Below, piece after piece: positions 1-7,498 of a stretch of DNA of 7,690 nt. The position numbers and the translations under genes were made by a program. How positions within the stretch are numbered: the first letter of the stretch is position 1; each line of letters opens with the position of its first letter. Under the pieces are notes generated by a model. It was not told where the DNA came from. It saw nothing but the letters and a program-made list of their open reading frames with translations, and ran no database searches. Source of the DNA: Prevotella sp. (GTDB lineage: Bacteria; Bacteroidota; Bacteroidia; Bacteroidales; Bacteroidaceae); assembly GCA_016291915.1 (NCBI GenBank), contig JAEEZP010000273.1, positions 1-7,690 of the forward strand, given 5' to 3'.

Positions 1-2472
1 ACTCAGATAGCTGTACATGGGTGGAACCTCGTACATATCAACGATTTTATTCCTTACGAAAGCCAAACTTGGACTAATCTGATAACGGAAGTCACCAATC
101 TTGTCAGCCCACTTCAACGTCACTTCATAACCATGATTCTTCACGCGTCCATGGTTAACATAACTTGCTACAAGGCTGGTAATAGCAGGTAATGTATTGG
201 CATTGCTCTCAAGAATATCCTTACGATCTTCCCAGAAGAAATCGAGGTTCAAAGTCAGGCGGTCGTTGATGAACGCGGCATCCAGACCAAGGTTAATCTT
301 CGTGGCTGTTTCCCATGTCACATTGGGGTTACCAGCGGTCAGCTCACGTACAGCCTGCAACCAGTTGTTACCCGTCTGTCCGAAGTTGGCACCTCGCTGC
401 TGAGGATTGGTCGTCATAGACCCCTGATAGAAGGTCCAAGCACCCGGCAAATAGAGGAAACGGTGACCATTTGTATTATCGTTACCAACCTTACCCCAAG
501 ATCCACGAATCTTCAAGTAACCGATATACTTTTTAATAGGTTCCCAGAACTTTTCGCTGGAAGGAATCCAACCTACAGAGAATGAGGGGAATGTACCATA
601 ACGCTTACCTTCGGCAAAGTTTTCTGAACCATTGTAACCGACATTGAAGTCAATCATATAACGGGTATCATAGTCGTAGGTAACACGTCCTACGAGACCT
701 ACATAACCCTTTGGAATACCCGTATAGATTGAACCATCAGAATCCCATGGATAATAAGTCTTGCTCTGGTTGTAAAGCAACAGCGCACCTACATTATGCT
801 TACCGAACTTACGATTGTAACTGAAACTTGCCTCAGCATACCAGTTACGGTTACCCCACTTGCCCTCACTGTAAGGTAAAGGCCATGTGATATTCTCTTT
901 TCGCAGCACTTCCTTACCATCAACGAGTGTAGCTACATAAGTAACACCTGTACCAAACCCATTCTGACGATTCTTCTGGGCTGTATAGTCAGTGTTATAA
1001 GAACCTTTAATCTTGAATTCCAAACCTGGAGTCAAGAAACTCATATCAAGCTTATACTGAACATCGAGATTCAATACATTAGTACTCTCGTTCACATAAC
1101 CTAAATCATAATAGTTAGACAGTGCATCACGATCGAATGGACCTACAATAGTTTCATCGGCGATAATATGACGGCCTTGACCATCAACACCTGCACCTGC
1201 ATAAGGAGTTGCTCCCTGCAAATAACGGAAAAGGAAACCTTCACCGCCACCCATCGTGGTGCGGTTCTGAACGCGTCCACCAAGAGTTAATGACAACTGG
1301 CTGTATTTAGATACATCGATATCCAAGTTAGCACGATAGTTGAAACGATTGAACTTGAAGTTCTCATCGTCGTTCTTCGAGAAGTTCTTGAAGAGAGAGT
1401 TCTGATTCAAAAAACCTGCTGATACAAAGTATCTTACTTTCTCCGTACCACCGCTGACATTCACGTTCACCTGCTCCTGCCATGCGGTATCATCCATAAT
1501 ATATTTGATCCAGTTTGTGTTGGGGAATGTTGTCGGCATATCACCTGTGCGGAAATGCTCCATTACATCCTGGCTGAAACGGATACCAGTATCAGCGTAT
1601 GGTGTATAATCCTTGATATTAGCAGTACCAGGCCACTGGCTCATAGGCAGTGCGTCCGTGATAGCCATGTAGTTCCACATCTTACCATACGTATAAGAAT
1701 CGGCAAAATCTACGAACTTGGAAATCTGCTGAATAGCAGCACTGGCTGATACTGTTACAGAAGCCTTACCTGGAGTACCACGCTTGGTAGTAACAAGAAT
1801 TACACCGTTAGCACCACGCACACCGAATACGGCTGTAGCAGAAGCATCCTTCAGAATAGAGATGTCGGCAATTTCATTGGGATCAAGTTGTCCGAACGAA
1901 CGTTCAACACCATCCACAAGCACCAAGGGGTCAGCACTATTTAATGAACCAGTACCACGCACGCGAATCACAGGCTCATCAGCACCGGGCATACCGGACG
2001 GCTGAACGACAGAGATACCAGGCAACTTACCCTGCAACGCATTACTTACGTTGGCAACAGGAGCCTTCAACAGTTCATCACCGCCTACAGCAGATACGGC
2101 ACCGGTGATAGTGACCTTCTTCTGCTGACCATAAGCAATAACCACCACCTCATCAAGATTGGTTTGGTCTGGTTGCATGACTATCGTACCCATATTGCTG
2201 CCTTCTACCCGGCGCTGCTGGGTCTTATAGCCCACATAGGAGAACTCGAGGGTTGCTCCTCTACGCACTGACTGGATGCGGAAATTACCATCCAGGTCAG
2301 TAATACCACCTGCCCCACGGCCTTGGATAACAACAGAAACACCGATCAGGGGTTCTCCCGTCTCGTCCTGCACTGTACCAGTAACCGTAAGATCCTGGGC
2401 AAACACTTCATTAGGCATCAAGCAAAATAATGCGAGAAGACCTAATAGCAAACATTTACTTTTTTTCTTCAT
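1..2472 (-). CDS. SusC/RagA-family TonB-dependent outer-membrane receptor (partial, C-terminus beyond window)
   Basis: Outer-membrane beta-barrel receptor that, in this family, pairs with a SusD lipoprotein and imports oligosaccharides (sometimes peptides) using TonB energy. The minus frame from the ATG at 2472 is open for 824 codons to the window edge. Residues 1-25 are a signal peptide (MKKKSKCLLLGLLALFC..., likely cut after VFA before QD). A carboxypeptidase-regulatory-like domain follows (about 28-103; VTGTVQDETGEPLIGVSVV), then the NLDEVVVIAYG segment (105-115). The plug domain spans about 120-232, with LQGKLPGISVV, LVLVDGVER, SILKDASATAVFGVRGANG and VILVTTKRG. The barrel follows, including the SusC-type stretch GRVTYDYDTRYMIDFNVGYN (from about 594) and WGKVGND (about 656). 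Family members are usually about 1000 residues, so roughly 200 are missing at the left edge. There is no STN domain, so sigma/anti-sigma signalling is not expected; this fits control by the divergent HTCS. No frameshift or stop was seen. The substrate is unknown. Confidence 0.95.
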   Translation of the reverse strand, partial: MKKKSKCLLLGLLALFCLMPNEVFAQDLTVTGTVQDETGEPLIGVSVVIQGRGAGGITDLDGNFRIQSVRRGATLEFSYVGYKTQQRRVEGSNMGTIVMQPDQTNLDEVVVIAYGQQKKVTITGAVSAVGGDELLKAPVANVSNALQGKLPGISVVQPSGMPGADEPVIRVRGTGSLNSADPLVLVDGVERSFGQLDPNEIADISILKDASATAVFGVRGANGVILVTTKRGTPGKASVTVSASAAIQQISKFVDFADSYTYGKMWNYMAITDALPMSQWPGTANIKDYTPYADTGIRFSQDVMEHFRTGDMPTTFPNTNWIKYIMDDTAWQEQVNVNVSGGTEKVRYFVSAGFLNQNSLFKNFSKNDDENFKFNRFNYRANLDIDVSKYSQLSLTLGGRVQNRTTMGGGEGFLFRYLQGATPYAGAGVDGQGRHIIADETIVGPFDRDALSNYYDLGYVNESTNVLNLDVQYKLDMSFLTPGLEFKIKGSYNTDYTAQKNRQNGFGTGVTYVATLVDGKEVLRKENITWPLPYSEGKWGNRNWYAEASFSYNRKFGKHNVGALLLYNQSKTYYPWDSDGSIYTGIPKGYVGLVGRVTYDYDTRYMIDFNVGYNGSENFAEGKRYGTFPSFSVGWIPSSEKFWEPIKKYIGYLKIRGSWGKVGNDNTNGHRFLYLPGAWTFYQGSMTTNPQQRGANFGQTGNNWLQAVRELTAGNPNVTWETATKINLGLDAAFINDRLTLNLDFFWEDRKDILESNANTLPAITSLVASYVNHGRVKNHGYEVTLKWADKIGDFRYQISPSLAFVRNKIVDMYEVPPMYSYLS

Positions 2473-2559
2473 CTGGTAATTAATTGATATTGTTAGTAAA
2501 AACGGTTTGTAAATTCTGTTAATAGCTTAGGGATACTAATAGTATCTTGATTTCGGATG

Positions 2560-2593
2560 CAAATATAATGGTGTAAATCATTTTGTCAGCAAA
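2560..2593 (-). promoter_or_regulatory. Predicted Bacteroidetes-type promoter of the susC-like gene
   Basis: Read on the minus strand, 2567-2560 is TATATTTG, an exact match to the Bacteroidetes -7 consensus TAnnTTTG. A TTTG (2593-2590), matching the -33 element, lies 22 bp upstream; the usual spacing is about 19-21 bp. Transcription would start near 2553, giving a leader of about 80 nt before the ATG at 2472. No Shine-Dalgarno sequence precedes that ATG, as is normal for the phylum. Confidence 0.65.
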
Positions 2594-2599
2594 AACAGC

Positions 2600-2654
2600 G
2601 TATTCATTTACTTCCCATTTGTATTACTGATACATAGCGGATTTAAATGAATAC
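2600..2654. promoter_or_regulatory. Candidate operator: dyad with 21-bp-spaced half-sites
   Basis: GTATTCATTTA at 2600-2610 is repeated perfectly in inverted orientation at 2644-2654. Inside it, TGTAT (2620-2624) and ATACA (2630-2634) form a second inverted repeat. Both share the same centre at 2627. The GTAT half-sites therefore sit at 2600 and 2621 on the plus strand and at 2654 and 2633 on the minus strand, 21 bp (two helical turns) apart on each side. A weaker overlapping inverted repeat, TCCCAnnTGTATT, lies at 2613-2625 and 2650-2662 (11 of 13 positions match). The block starts 6 bp upstream of the susC -33 element and ends 56 bp upstream of the HTCS -33 element. AraC-family proteins commonly bind paired half-sites about two helical turns apart, so binding by the adjacent HTCS is a reasonable inference. 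Confidence 0.55.
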
Positions 2655-2710
2655 ATCTGGGAGTATAATAGTTAAAAAAGACTATTCGCAGGCAAAATAA
2701 AAGGGCCTGA

Positions 2711-2743
2711 ATTGCAAAAAAATAAGAAAATTAACTACTTTTG
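2711..2743 (+). promoter_or_regulatory. Predicted Bacteroidetes-type promoter of the HTCS gene
   Basis: TACTTTTG at 2736-2743 matches the -7 consensus TAnnTTTG exactly. ATTG at 2711-2714 is a 3-of-4 match to the -33 TTTG, with a 21-bp spacer. The start of transcription would be near 2750, leaving a leader of only about a dozen AT-rich nucleotides before the ATG at 2763, with no Shine-Dalgarno sequence. Confidence 0.65.
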
Positions 2744-2762
2744 TACAACTAACATTAAATAA

Positions 2763-5700
2763 ATGAATTTACGAACGATTACAATTGGGATTGCTTTGGC
2801 ATACACCTTTGTATGTCCATCAGCTAATTTCTATTTCCGTACTGTTGACGTTAAAGACGGATTGGCTGATAATTATGTAAGAAATATTGTACGTGACCAT
2901 GAAGGTTATATATGGATATCAACCATTAACGGGCTGAGTCGATACGATGGAATACGGTTCCAGAACTTCATGCCAATGCAAGTTGGCGGACGAGCCAATG
3001 ACGTTACATCGGTCAGTGGAACGGCAGACAGCACGCTATGGATGGTTTGTGTCAACGAACTATTTACCTACGACAGGCCTAACGGTACATGGAAGAAAGA
3101 CGGCGTAGAAAGAATAGCCAAACTGGGCGTGAAGGGAACCGTCAGAAAATATTTCGTTGACGACAGGCATAACCCTTGGATAGAAACAGCATACGGATTA
3201 TATTATTACGATTATTCACATCACGAACTGATAACAATTCCGAATTTCAACAAATCGCCCATTATACATATTGTATCGAAAAACGGCACGACGATCGTTG
3301 TCACTTCCGACTATAAAATATATAATGTGTCCATGACTGACAGACGACTGGTTCCAATCGGCATGGCACCTGTCAAGAACTACAACCGAGACAGCAAGGT
3401 ATTTCTTGACAGCAACATGAACCTGTGGATATACAACTCGCATTCCATAGCCGGTTCACAATGGATTTTCTCGCTCAAAAACAAGAAATGGTGGAACTTT
3501 CCCACATTCAAACAGACAGAGAGGGCCATTATCAACGCCATCAGTGAAGACAACGATGGCAACATTTGGATAGGAACAGAGAATGCCGGTGTACACGTCT
3601 TTGACTATCATGGCGAGGAACTCGTGACAACTGATATTAACTCCATGCACCCCTACGTCACACATAGTAGCCATATTTCTTGTTTCTATATGGATAAGAA
3701 CAACACGATGTGGGTAGGCTCTGCAAAACTGGGGGTTGCCTTCTCGGATATGAACTGCCTCAGTTTCAATGTCGTCTCTACCAGCCAGTTTGAAGACGTA
3801 AGTGCATTGACTGAGGACCGAAAAGGTAATCTGTGGATAGGCTTTGACGGTGATGGCATACTGATGAGAAGCGCGAATGGCACATCTACCCATTTCTCTG
3901 CACTCAGGAATCAACTGCCTTCCAACATCATTACTTCGTTTGCAGTTCTGGGAGATGGGTCGGTATTGACTGGGACCTATGGTTGCGGTATTGCTATATT
4001 CGACGGAACAAAGTTTACCAAACTCTACCCCAACATATCGTCTGTCAAATACGTCAAGGCAATGAAACCTGACAATCATGGCAACCTCTGGATTGGCACT
4101 GTCGATAACGGAGTCGTTAAGATGACAGGAAACGGGGATACAGCCAACTATACCCCAGAAAACTCGTCACTTCTGTCGAATGGCATTCTTTGTCTTGCAT
4201 GTGACTCTCTTCACAGCATAATGTATATCGGCACTTCTATGGGTGTTTCCGTTTTTGACTGCACGAAAGAACAGTTTGTTGAGATAGAACCACTAAATAC
4301 GTTGAAGGGAGAATACATTTCGTCAATGGTGATTAAGCCCGACAACACCATATGGATTGGCAGCCGAAACGGATTATGGATTTATCAATCCAAAAGCGGC
4401 ACATTAGACCACCTGACAACAGAACAAGGATTATCACACAACACTATCAGAGCATTAGCTGTCAGCGGGCATCATATTTGGGCTAGTACCGACAACGGAC
4501 TGACTGCCATCTCGACAGAAAGTGACAAAGAAGGAAAAAGATGCTATAAATGTCTGATGTTTTACGACTATGACGGACTTCAAGACATCGTGTTCTCCAA
4601 TAATGCTGCCATGACATCACAAAACGGCAGGGCGCTACTGGGATGCTATACGGGCTACATGAGTATCCTGCCCGACAACATCATGATACACTATCCCAAA
4701 CTAAGAGTACAGTTTACGGATGTAAGAATTAATGGTGGCTCCATGCAAGGGAGAGCACTCAAGGAACTGTCTCTCGACTATGGCGAACGCCCCAGCATAT
4801 TCATCTCTGCCATGGTACCAGCCTTGAGCCAGAAAGTAAAATACTACTACCGTTTTAAAGGTGAAGAAACATGGATGCCCGTTCCTAATGGTGTGCTCTA
4901 TTTCGCACAGCTGAGTCCAGGGAATCACATGCTGCAGGTAAAGGCCATTCTGCCCAGCATGATGGAGAGTGACATTGCAGAACTGCCCATCCACGTAGCA
5001 GCTCCTTTTTGGTTGTCGAAACCTGCTTTTGTCCTGTATTTCCTACTGATGATTGGACTGGGCTATCTGGTTTATAGAATCATCCACATGCGACAGAAAC
5101 GCGAATTTGCCCTCAAGCAATTAGAAATGAATCTGGAGAAATACAAAATGGAAGAAGACAAAATCAGATTCTTCACCAATATCAGTCATGATCTGAAGAC
5201 ACCGCTGACACTGGTAGTGGCTCCTTTAGAGAAAATACGTGAAACCAATCTGCCAGCTGCTATCCGCACGGAAGTGGATGTGGCATGGCGTAATGCACGA
5301 CAACTATACGACTTGGTATTGGAACTGCTCGATTTCCGAAAATTGGACGTCGGAAAGGAGAAACTGCAGATGAAGAATGGTGACATCGTCAGTTTTGTAA
5401 GGCAAACAGTTCAGGGTTTTGCTTTCTATGCCATCCGCAAACAGATTAGAATGCAGATGAAACTGCCTACCAATGACGTGGAGATATACTTCGACGAAAA
5501 CAAGATGCGGCGCATCATCACCAACCTGTTATCAAACGCCTATAAATATAATGTTGACAACGGAATGGTGACCGTTACACTTGAGATTAGCCAAGAGTTG
5601 GAGATGGGCGAACAGCAACATGAAGCACGGCAGATGGTGCTCAGTGTTGCCGATACGGGAATCGGTGTACGAAACAAACGACATATCTTCGACCGTTTCG

Positions 5701-6719
5701 TTCAGGAAGCACATGGACAGGAGCAGGAGGGCAATGGCATTGGACTGCACATTGTCAAACAATATGTGGACTTGATGCGAGGCACAATTGAAGTGAGCGA
5801 CAACAAACCATGTGGTACTGTCTTTACCATCACACTACCTATAGACAACAACGTGAAACCACAAGAGGAAATCCTTCCCGACTACTTACTTGAAAGTGCG
5901 AAAGAAGACAAACTTGCCCTCCCCGCTAGCGATTTACAAACAAAACCGACAATTCTTGTGGTTGATGACAACATGGACGCCTGTCTCTTCCTGCAACGCA
6001 GCCTGGCTGATGAATACAACATTTTAGTGGCTGCCAACGGCAGCGATGCCCTGAAGAGGCTCTCAAGAACCGACGACGTAAGCATCATCATCAGTGACGT
6101 GATGATGCCTGTGATGGATGGTATCGAACTCTTCCGAAATGTCAAAAGCGATATCCACTACTCACACATTCCCGTCATCCTGCTGACAGCAAAGAGTGAC
6201 GAGAAGAATATGATAGAAAGCCTGCAAGAAGGAGTGGCGGACTATATCACCAAACCTTTTAGCTTGGCGGTATTGCGATTGCGAATCAAAAAGATTCTGG
6301 AATGGACTAATCACATACACCAGGATTTGGAAAAAGGCATAGAGATTAAACCCAGTGAGATTACCGTCAGTTCGCTCGATGAAGAACTCATCAACCACGT
6401 GATTAGCAACATAGAGGCAAACATGCAGGACACCGAATACTCGGTTGTACAACTGAGCAGTGATGTGGGCATGACTCGTGGTCACCTCTACAAGAAACTG
6501 ATGGCTATTACGGGCAAATCTCCACTGGAGTTTATCCGCATCATCAAGATGAAACGAGGCAAGAGTCTGTTAGACCAAGGAAGAACCAACGTTTCGGAAG
6601 TGGCAAATATGGTGGGACTATCTGCTAAACAATTTGCCCATTACTTCAAACAGATGTACGACGTGACACCTTCCGATTATCTCAGAAACATAGGTAACTC
6701 CAAACGATATAAGAGATAA
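2763..6719 (+). CDS. Hybrid two-component system sensor kinase/response regulator (HTCS), 1318 aa
   Basis: One-protein two-component regulator of glycan use. Residues 1 to about 21 are a signal peptide. About 22-640 form the periplasmic sensor: I count about 13 propeller-blade motifs (for example IWISTINGLSRYDG, IWIGTENAGVHVFD, LWIGTVDNGVVKM, IWIGSRNGLWIYQ), consistent with the two seven-bladed propellers of the family. A Y_Y_Y domain follows (about 685-742; YYYRFKGEETW from 694), then one membrane helix (about 754-771) and a linker rich in charged residues. The HisKA domain carries the phospho-accepting H809 in FFTNISHDLKTPLTL. The HATPase domain has N925 (NLLSNAYKYN), D964 (DTGIG) and the glycine box GNGIGL (990-995). 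The receiver (about 1063-1180) has D1068/D1069, phospho-acceptor D1112 (SDVMMPVMDG), T1142 and K1164. The AraC-type HTH is at about 1228-1310. Length is normal for an HTCS and nothing is broken. It is divergent from the susC-like gene, its probable target. The start is the first ATG after a consensus promoter and gives a signal peptide. The ligand cannot be named. Confidence 0.96.
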   Translation: MNLRTITIGIALAYTFVCPSANFYFRTVDVKDGLADNYVRNIVRDHEGYIWISTINGLSRYDGIRFQNFMPMQVGGRANDVTSVSGTADSTLWMVCVNELFTYDRPNGTWKKDGVERIAKLGVKGTVRKYFVDDRHNPWIETAYGLYYYDYSHHELITIPNFNKSPIIHIVSKNGTTIVVTSDYKIYNVSMTDRRLVPIGMAPVKNYNRDSKVFLDSNMNLWIYNSHSIAGSQWIFSLKNKKWWNFPTFKQTERAIINAISEDNDGNIWIGTENAGVHVFDYHGEELVTTDINSMHPYVTHSSHISCFYMDKNNTMWVGSAKLGVAFSDMNCLSFNVVSTSQFEDVSALTEDRKGNLWIGFDGDGILMRSANGTSTHFSALRNQLPSNIITSFAVLGDGSVLTGTYGCGIAIFDGTKFTKLYPNISSVKYVKAMKPDNHGNLWIGTVDNGVVKMTGNGDTANYTPENSSLLSNGILCLACDSLHSIMYIGTSMGVSVFDCTKEQFVEIEPLNTLKGEYISSMVIKPDNTIWIGSRNGLWIYQSKSGTLDHLTTEQGLSHNTIRALAVSGHHIWASTDNGLTAISTESDKEGKRCYKCLMFYDYDGLQDIVFSNNAAMTSQNGRALLGCYTGYMSILPDNIMIHYPKLRVQFTDVRINGGSMQGRALKELSLDYGERPSIFISAMVPALSQKVKYYYRFKGEETWMPVPNGVLYFAQLSPGNHMLQVKAILPSMMESDIAELPIHVAAPFWLSKPAFVLYFLLMIGLGYLVYRIIHMRQKREFALKQLEMNLEKYKMEEDKIRFFTNISHDLKTPLTLVVAPLEKIRETNLPAAIRTEVDVAWRNARQLYDLVLELLDFRKLDVGKEKLQMKNGDIVSFVRQTVQGFAFYAIRKQIRMQMKLPTNDVEIYFDENKMRRIITNLLSNAYKYNVDNGMVTVTLEISQELEMGEQQHEARQMVLSVADTGIGVRNKRHIFDRFVQEAHGQEQEGNGIGLHIVKQYVDLMRGTIEVSDNKPCGTVFTITLPIDNNVKPQEEILPDYLLESAKEDKLALPASDLQTKPTILVVDDNMDACLFLQRSLADEYNILVAANGSDALKRLSRTDDVSIIISDVMMPVMDGIELFRNVKSDIHYSHIPVILLTAKSDEKNMIESLQEGVADYITKPFSLAVLRLRIKKILEWTNHIHQDLEKGIEIKPSEITVSSLDEELINHVISNIEANMQDTEYSVVQLSSDVGMTRGHLYKKLMAITGKSPLEFIRIIKMKRGKSLLDQGRTNVSEVANMVGLSAKQFAHYFKQMYDVTPSDYLRNIGNSKRYKR

Positions 6720-6734
6720 CACGACTGATTATCT
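6714..6734. other. Short inverted repeat spanning both convergent stop codons
   Basis: AGATAA (6714-6719) and TTATCT (6729-6734) form a 6-bp stem with a 9-nt loop. The left arm contains the HTCS TAA (6717-6719) and the right arm contains the minus-strand TAA (6729-6731) of the convergent remnant. No U-tract follows in either direction, so it is not a classical intrinsic terminator. It may be a weak bidirectional hairpin or a coincidence. No better terminator was seen between these genes. Confidence 0.3.
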
Positions 6735-7110
6735 GACACGTGTCTCTATGCGCTGGTCGCTCATCACTTCCGAGACGGCTTTACTGGTGTCGACCGACAC
6801 TTTGCTCTTCGTGAAGCCTGGGGTGTTAAAGGAATAGAAGCTGCGCCCGTAATACTCCTTCGGATTCTTCTGAGGCAACATAAAGGGCTTGGTGAAACGG
6901 CCGTCTTTATCAACTGAAGCGAAATAGAGATGGGAATAGAGACCATCGTTCCTCCGACTGGTAAGCAACAGATATCTGCCATCGTAAGAAGGACGGGGCC
7001 ATGTCAGACTTTTGCCCATTCCAACGGCATTAAACAAAGTGTCAACATGATCGCCATAGGTGCCCGTCTCTGGGTCGAAGGCTATCTTACAAAGGTTATA
7101 TATATGCCAA
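6729..7110 (-). pseudogene. C-terminal remnant of a PD40/TolB-like beta-propeller protein
   Basis: Only the tail of the protein survives, ending at TAA 6731-6729. Recognisable pieces are IYNLCKIAFDPETGTYGD, PRPSYDGRYLL, TSRRNDGLYSHLYFASVDKD, FMLPQKNPKEYYGRSFYSFN and SDQRIETRVR. From memory these match the C-terminal region of Bacteroidetes WD40-like (PD40) beta-propeller proteins, which are several hundred residues long. The frame is open only back to a TAA at 7142-7140 and has no ATG upstream of the homologous part, so the N-terminal majority is gone. PRPSYDGRYLL runs directly into TSRRNDGLYSH at about 6966-6975. In homologues as I recall them, several tens of residues (another blade, with IWHKEADL-like and WSSNSRW-like motifs) lie between, so an in-frame internal deletion is likely. 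It lies 9 bp from the HTCS stop, in convergent orientation. A TTG start for a functional short protein is formally possible but unlikely. Confidence 0.7.
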
Positions 7111-7117
7111 GATAACA

Positions 7118-7285
7118 ATGAAAAAATTAGACGGTGATTTTATACGTATGGAAAATGGTCTAAAATCATTTTTTAGTACAAATAACAAAAAAGGACTCAA
7201 AATGAGACTTAAAAATCTGATATTGTCGGCTTTACACTTCCTTAAGCCCGAAAACGATTATGTTAATAAATGCCAACGTAATTAA
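7118..7285 (+). CDS. Doubtful small ORF, 55 aa, unrecognised
   Basis: An ATG at 7118 opens a 55-codon frame (MKKLDGDFIRMENGLKSFF...) that ends at TAA 7283-7285. The product would be lysine-rich and basic in its middle (NNKKGLKMRLKNLILSALHF), with no signal peptide, membrane segment or family I recognise. No TAnnTTTG promoter was found just upstream. It begins where homology of the minus-strand remnant stops, so it could also be non-coding sequence left by the rearrangement that truncated that gene. A 55-codon open frame in such AT-rich DNA is uncommon but not remarkable. Confidence 0.2.
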   Translation: MKKLDGDFIRMENGLKSFFSTNNKKGLKMRLKNLILSALHFLKPENDYVNKCQRN

Positions 7286-7345
7286 ATTATTGAAAATTTT
7301 CGCAAAATAGACATGAAAAATTAATGCCAATTAGCAAATTTTTAT

Positions 7346-7353
7346 TAGTTTTG
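7346..7353 (+). promoter_or_regulatory. Predicted -7 promoter element for the rightward susC-like gene
   Basis: TAGTTTTG matches the Bacteroidetes -7 consensus TAnnTTTG exactly. The expected -33 region (about 7321-7326, TTAATG) is only a weak match, which would suit a promoter needing an activator. Transcription would start near 7360, giving an unusually long leader of about 200 nt before the ATG at 7558. No other TAnnTTTG was found closer to that ATG. Confidence 0.5.
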
Positions 7354-7380
7354 CACTCGTAAACTGCAAATAGGCAGTAA

Positions 7381-7416
7381 ATGTCGAAACATCTATTAAC
7401 AAAACTTTATATATAA
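7381..7416 (+). CDS. Possible leader peptide, 11 aa
   Basis: Within the predicted leader, an ATG at 7381 begins an 11-codon frame, MSKHLLTKLYI, ending in TAA. A second, two-codon frame (ATG CCA TAA, 7428-7436) follows. There is no run of one amino acid that would suggest classical attenuation. Translation of either is unproven, and upstream ORFs this short arise easily by chance. Confidence 0.15.
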   Translation: MSKHLLTKLYI

Positions 7417-7460
7417 ACTAAAAAGATATGCCATAAGACAAAAGGTTCATTACACCATTG

Positions 7461-7498
7461 CGGGTCCCAGGGGCTTGGCGTGGACGGGGTATTACCCC
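7461..7498 (+). promoter_or_regulatory. GC-rich, foldable block in the susC leader (candidate cis-regulatory RNA)
   Basis: An island of G/C in an otherwise AT-rich leader. GGGGT (7486-7490) and ACCCC (7494-7498) form a 5-bp stem with a 3-nt ATT loop. Just upstream, GTCC (7464-7467) can pair with GGAC (7482-7485), extended by A7469-T7481 around a bulged C. GGGT (7462-7465) could instead pair with ACCC (7494-7497), excluding both stems, so two alternative folds are possible. A moderately T-rich stretch (7501-7513) follows the second hairpin, which might act as a weak attenuator. I do not recognise it as a known riboswitch class. Confidence 0.35.

Noticed and set aside
1784..2005. Plus-strand open frame opposite the receptor plug domain, and similar ones at 197-403, 1555-1749 and 2276-2479
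   Set aside because: The minus-strand frame here encodes unmistakable SusC plug and barrel motifs; the plus frames are shadows.
3456..4079. 207-codon open frame on the minus strand
   Set aside because: It lies wholly inside the HTCS propeller coding region in antisense, has no recognisable domain, and is explained by the codon pattern of the real gene.
6735..6744. Perfect 10-bp palindrome GACACGTGTC
   Set aside because: It falls inside the codons for the remnant's C-terminus (TRV region), has no loop or U-tract, and such short palindromes are common by chance.
6764..6982. 72-codon minus-strand frame overlapping the propeller remnant
   Set aside because: It is an alternative frame of the same sequence; the 6729-7110 frame carries the recognisable family motifs.
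7096..7105. TATATATAT run near the remnant's 5' edge
   Set aside because: It is a simple AT alternation, partly within remnant codons, with no TAnnTTTG or other promoter context.
6930..7115. 61-codon plus-strand frame
   Set aside because: It is antisense to the propeller remnant, has no promoter or recognisable product, and is a shadow.
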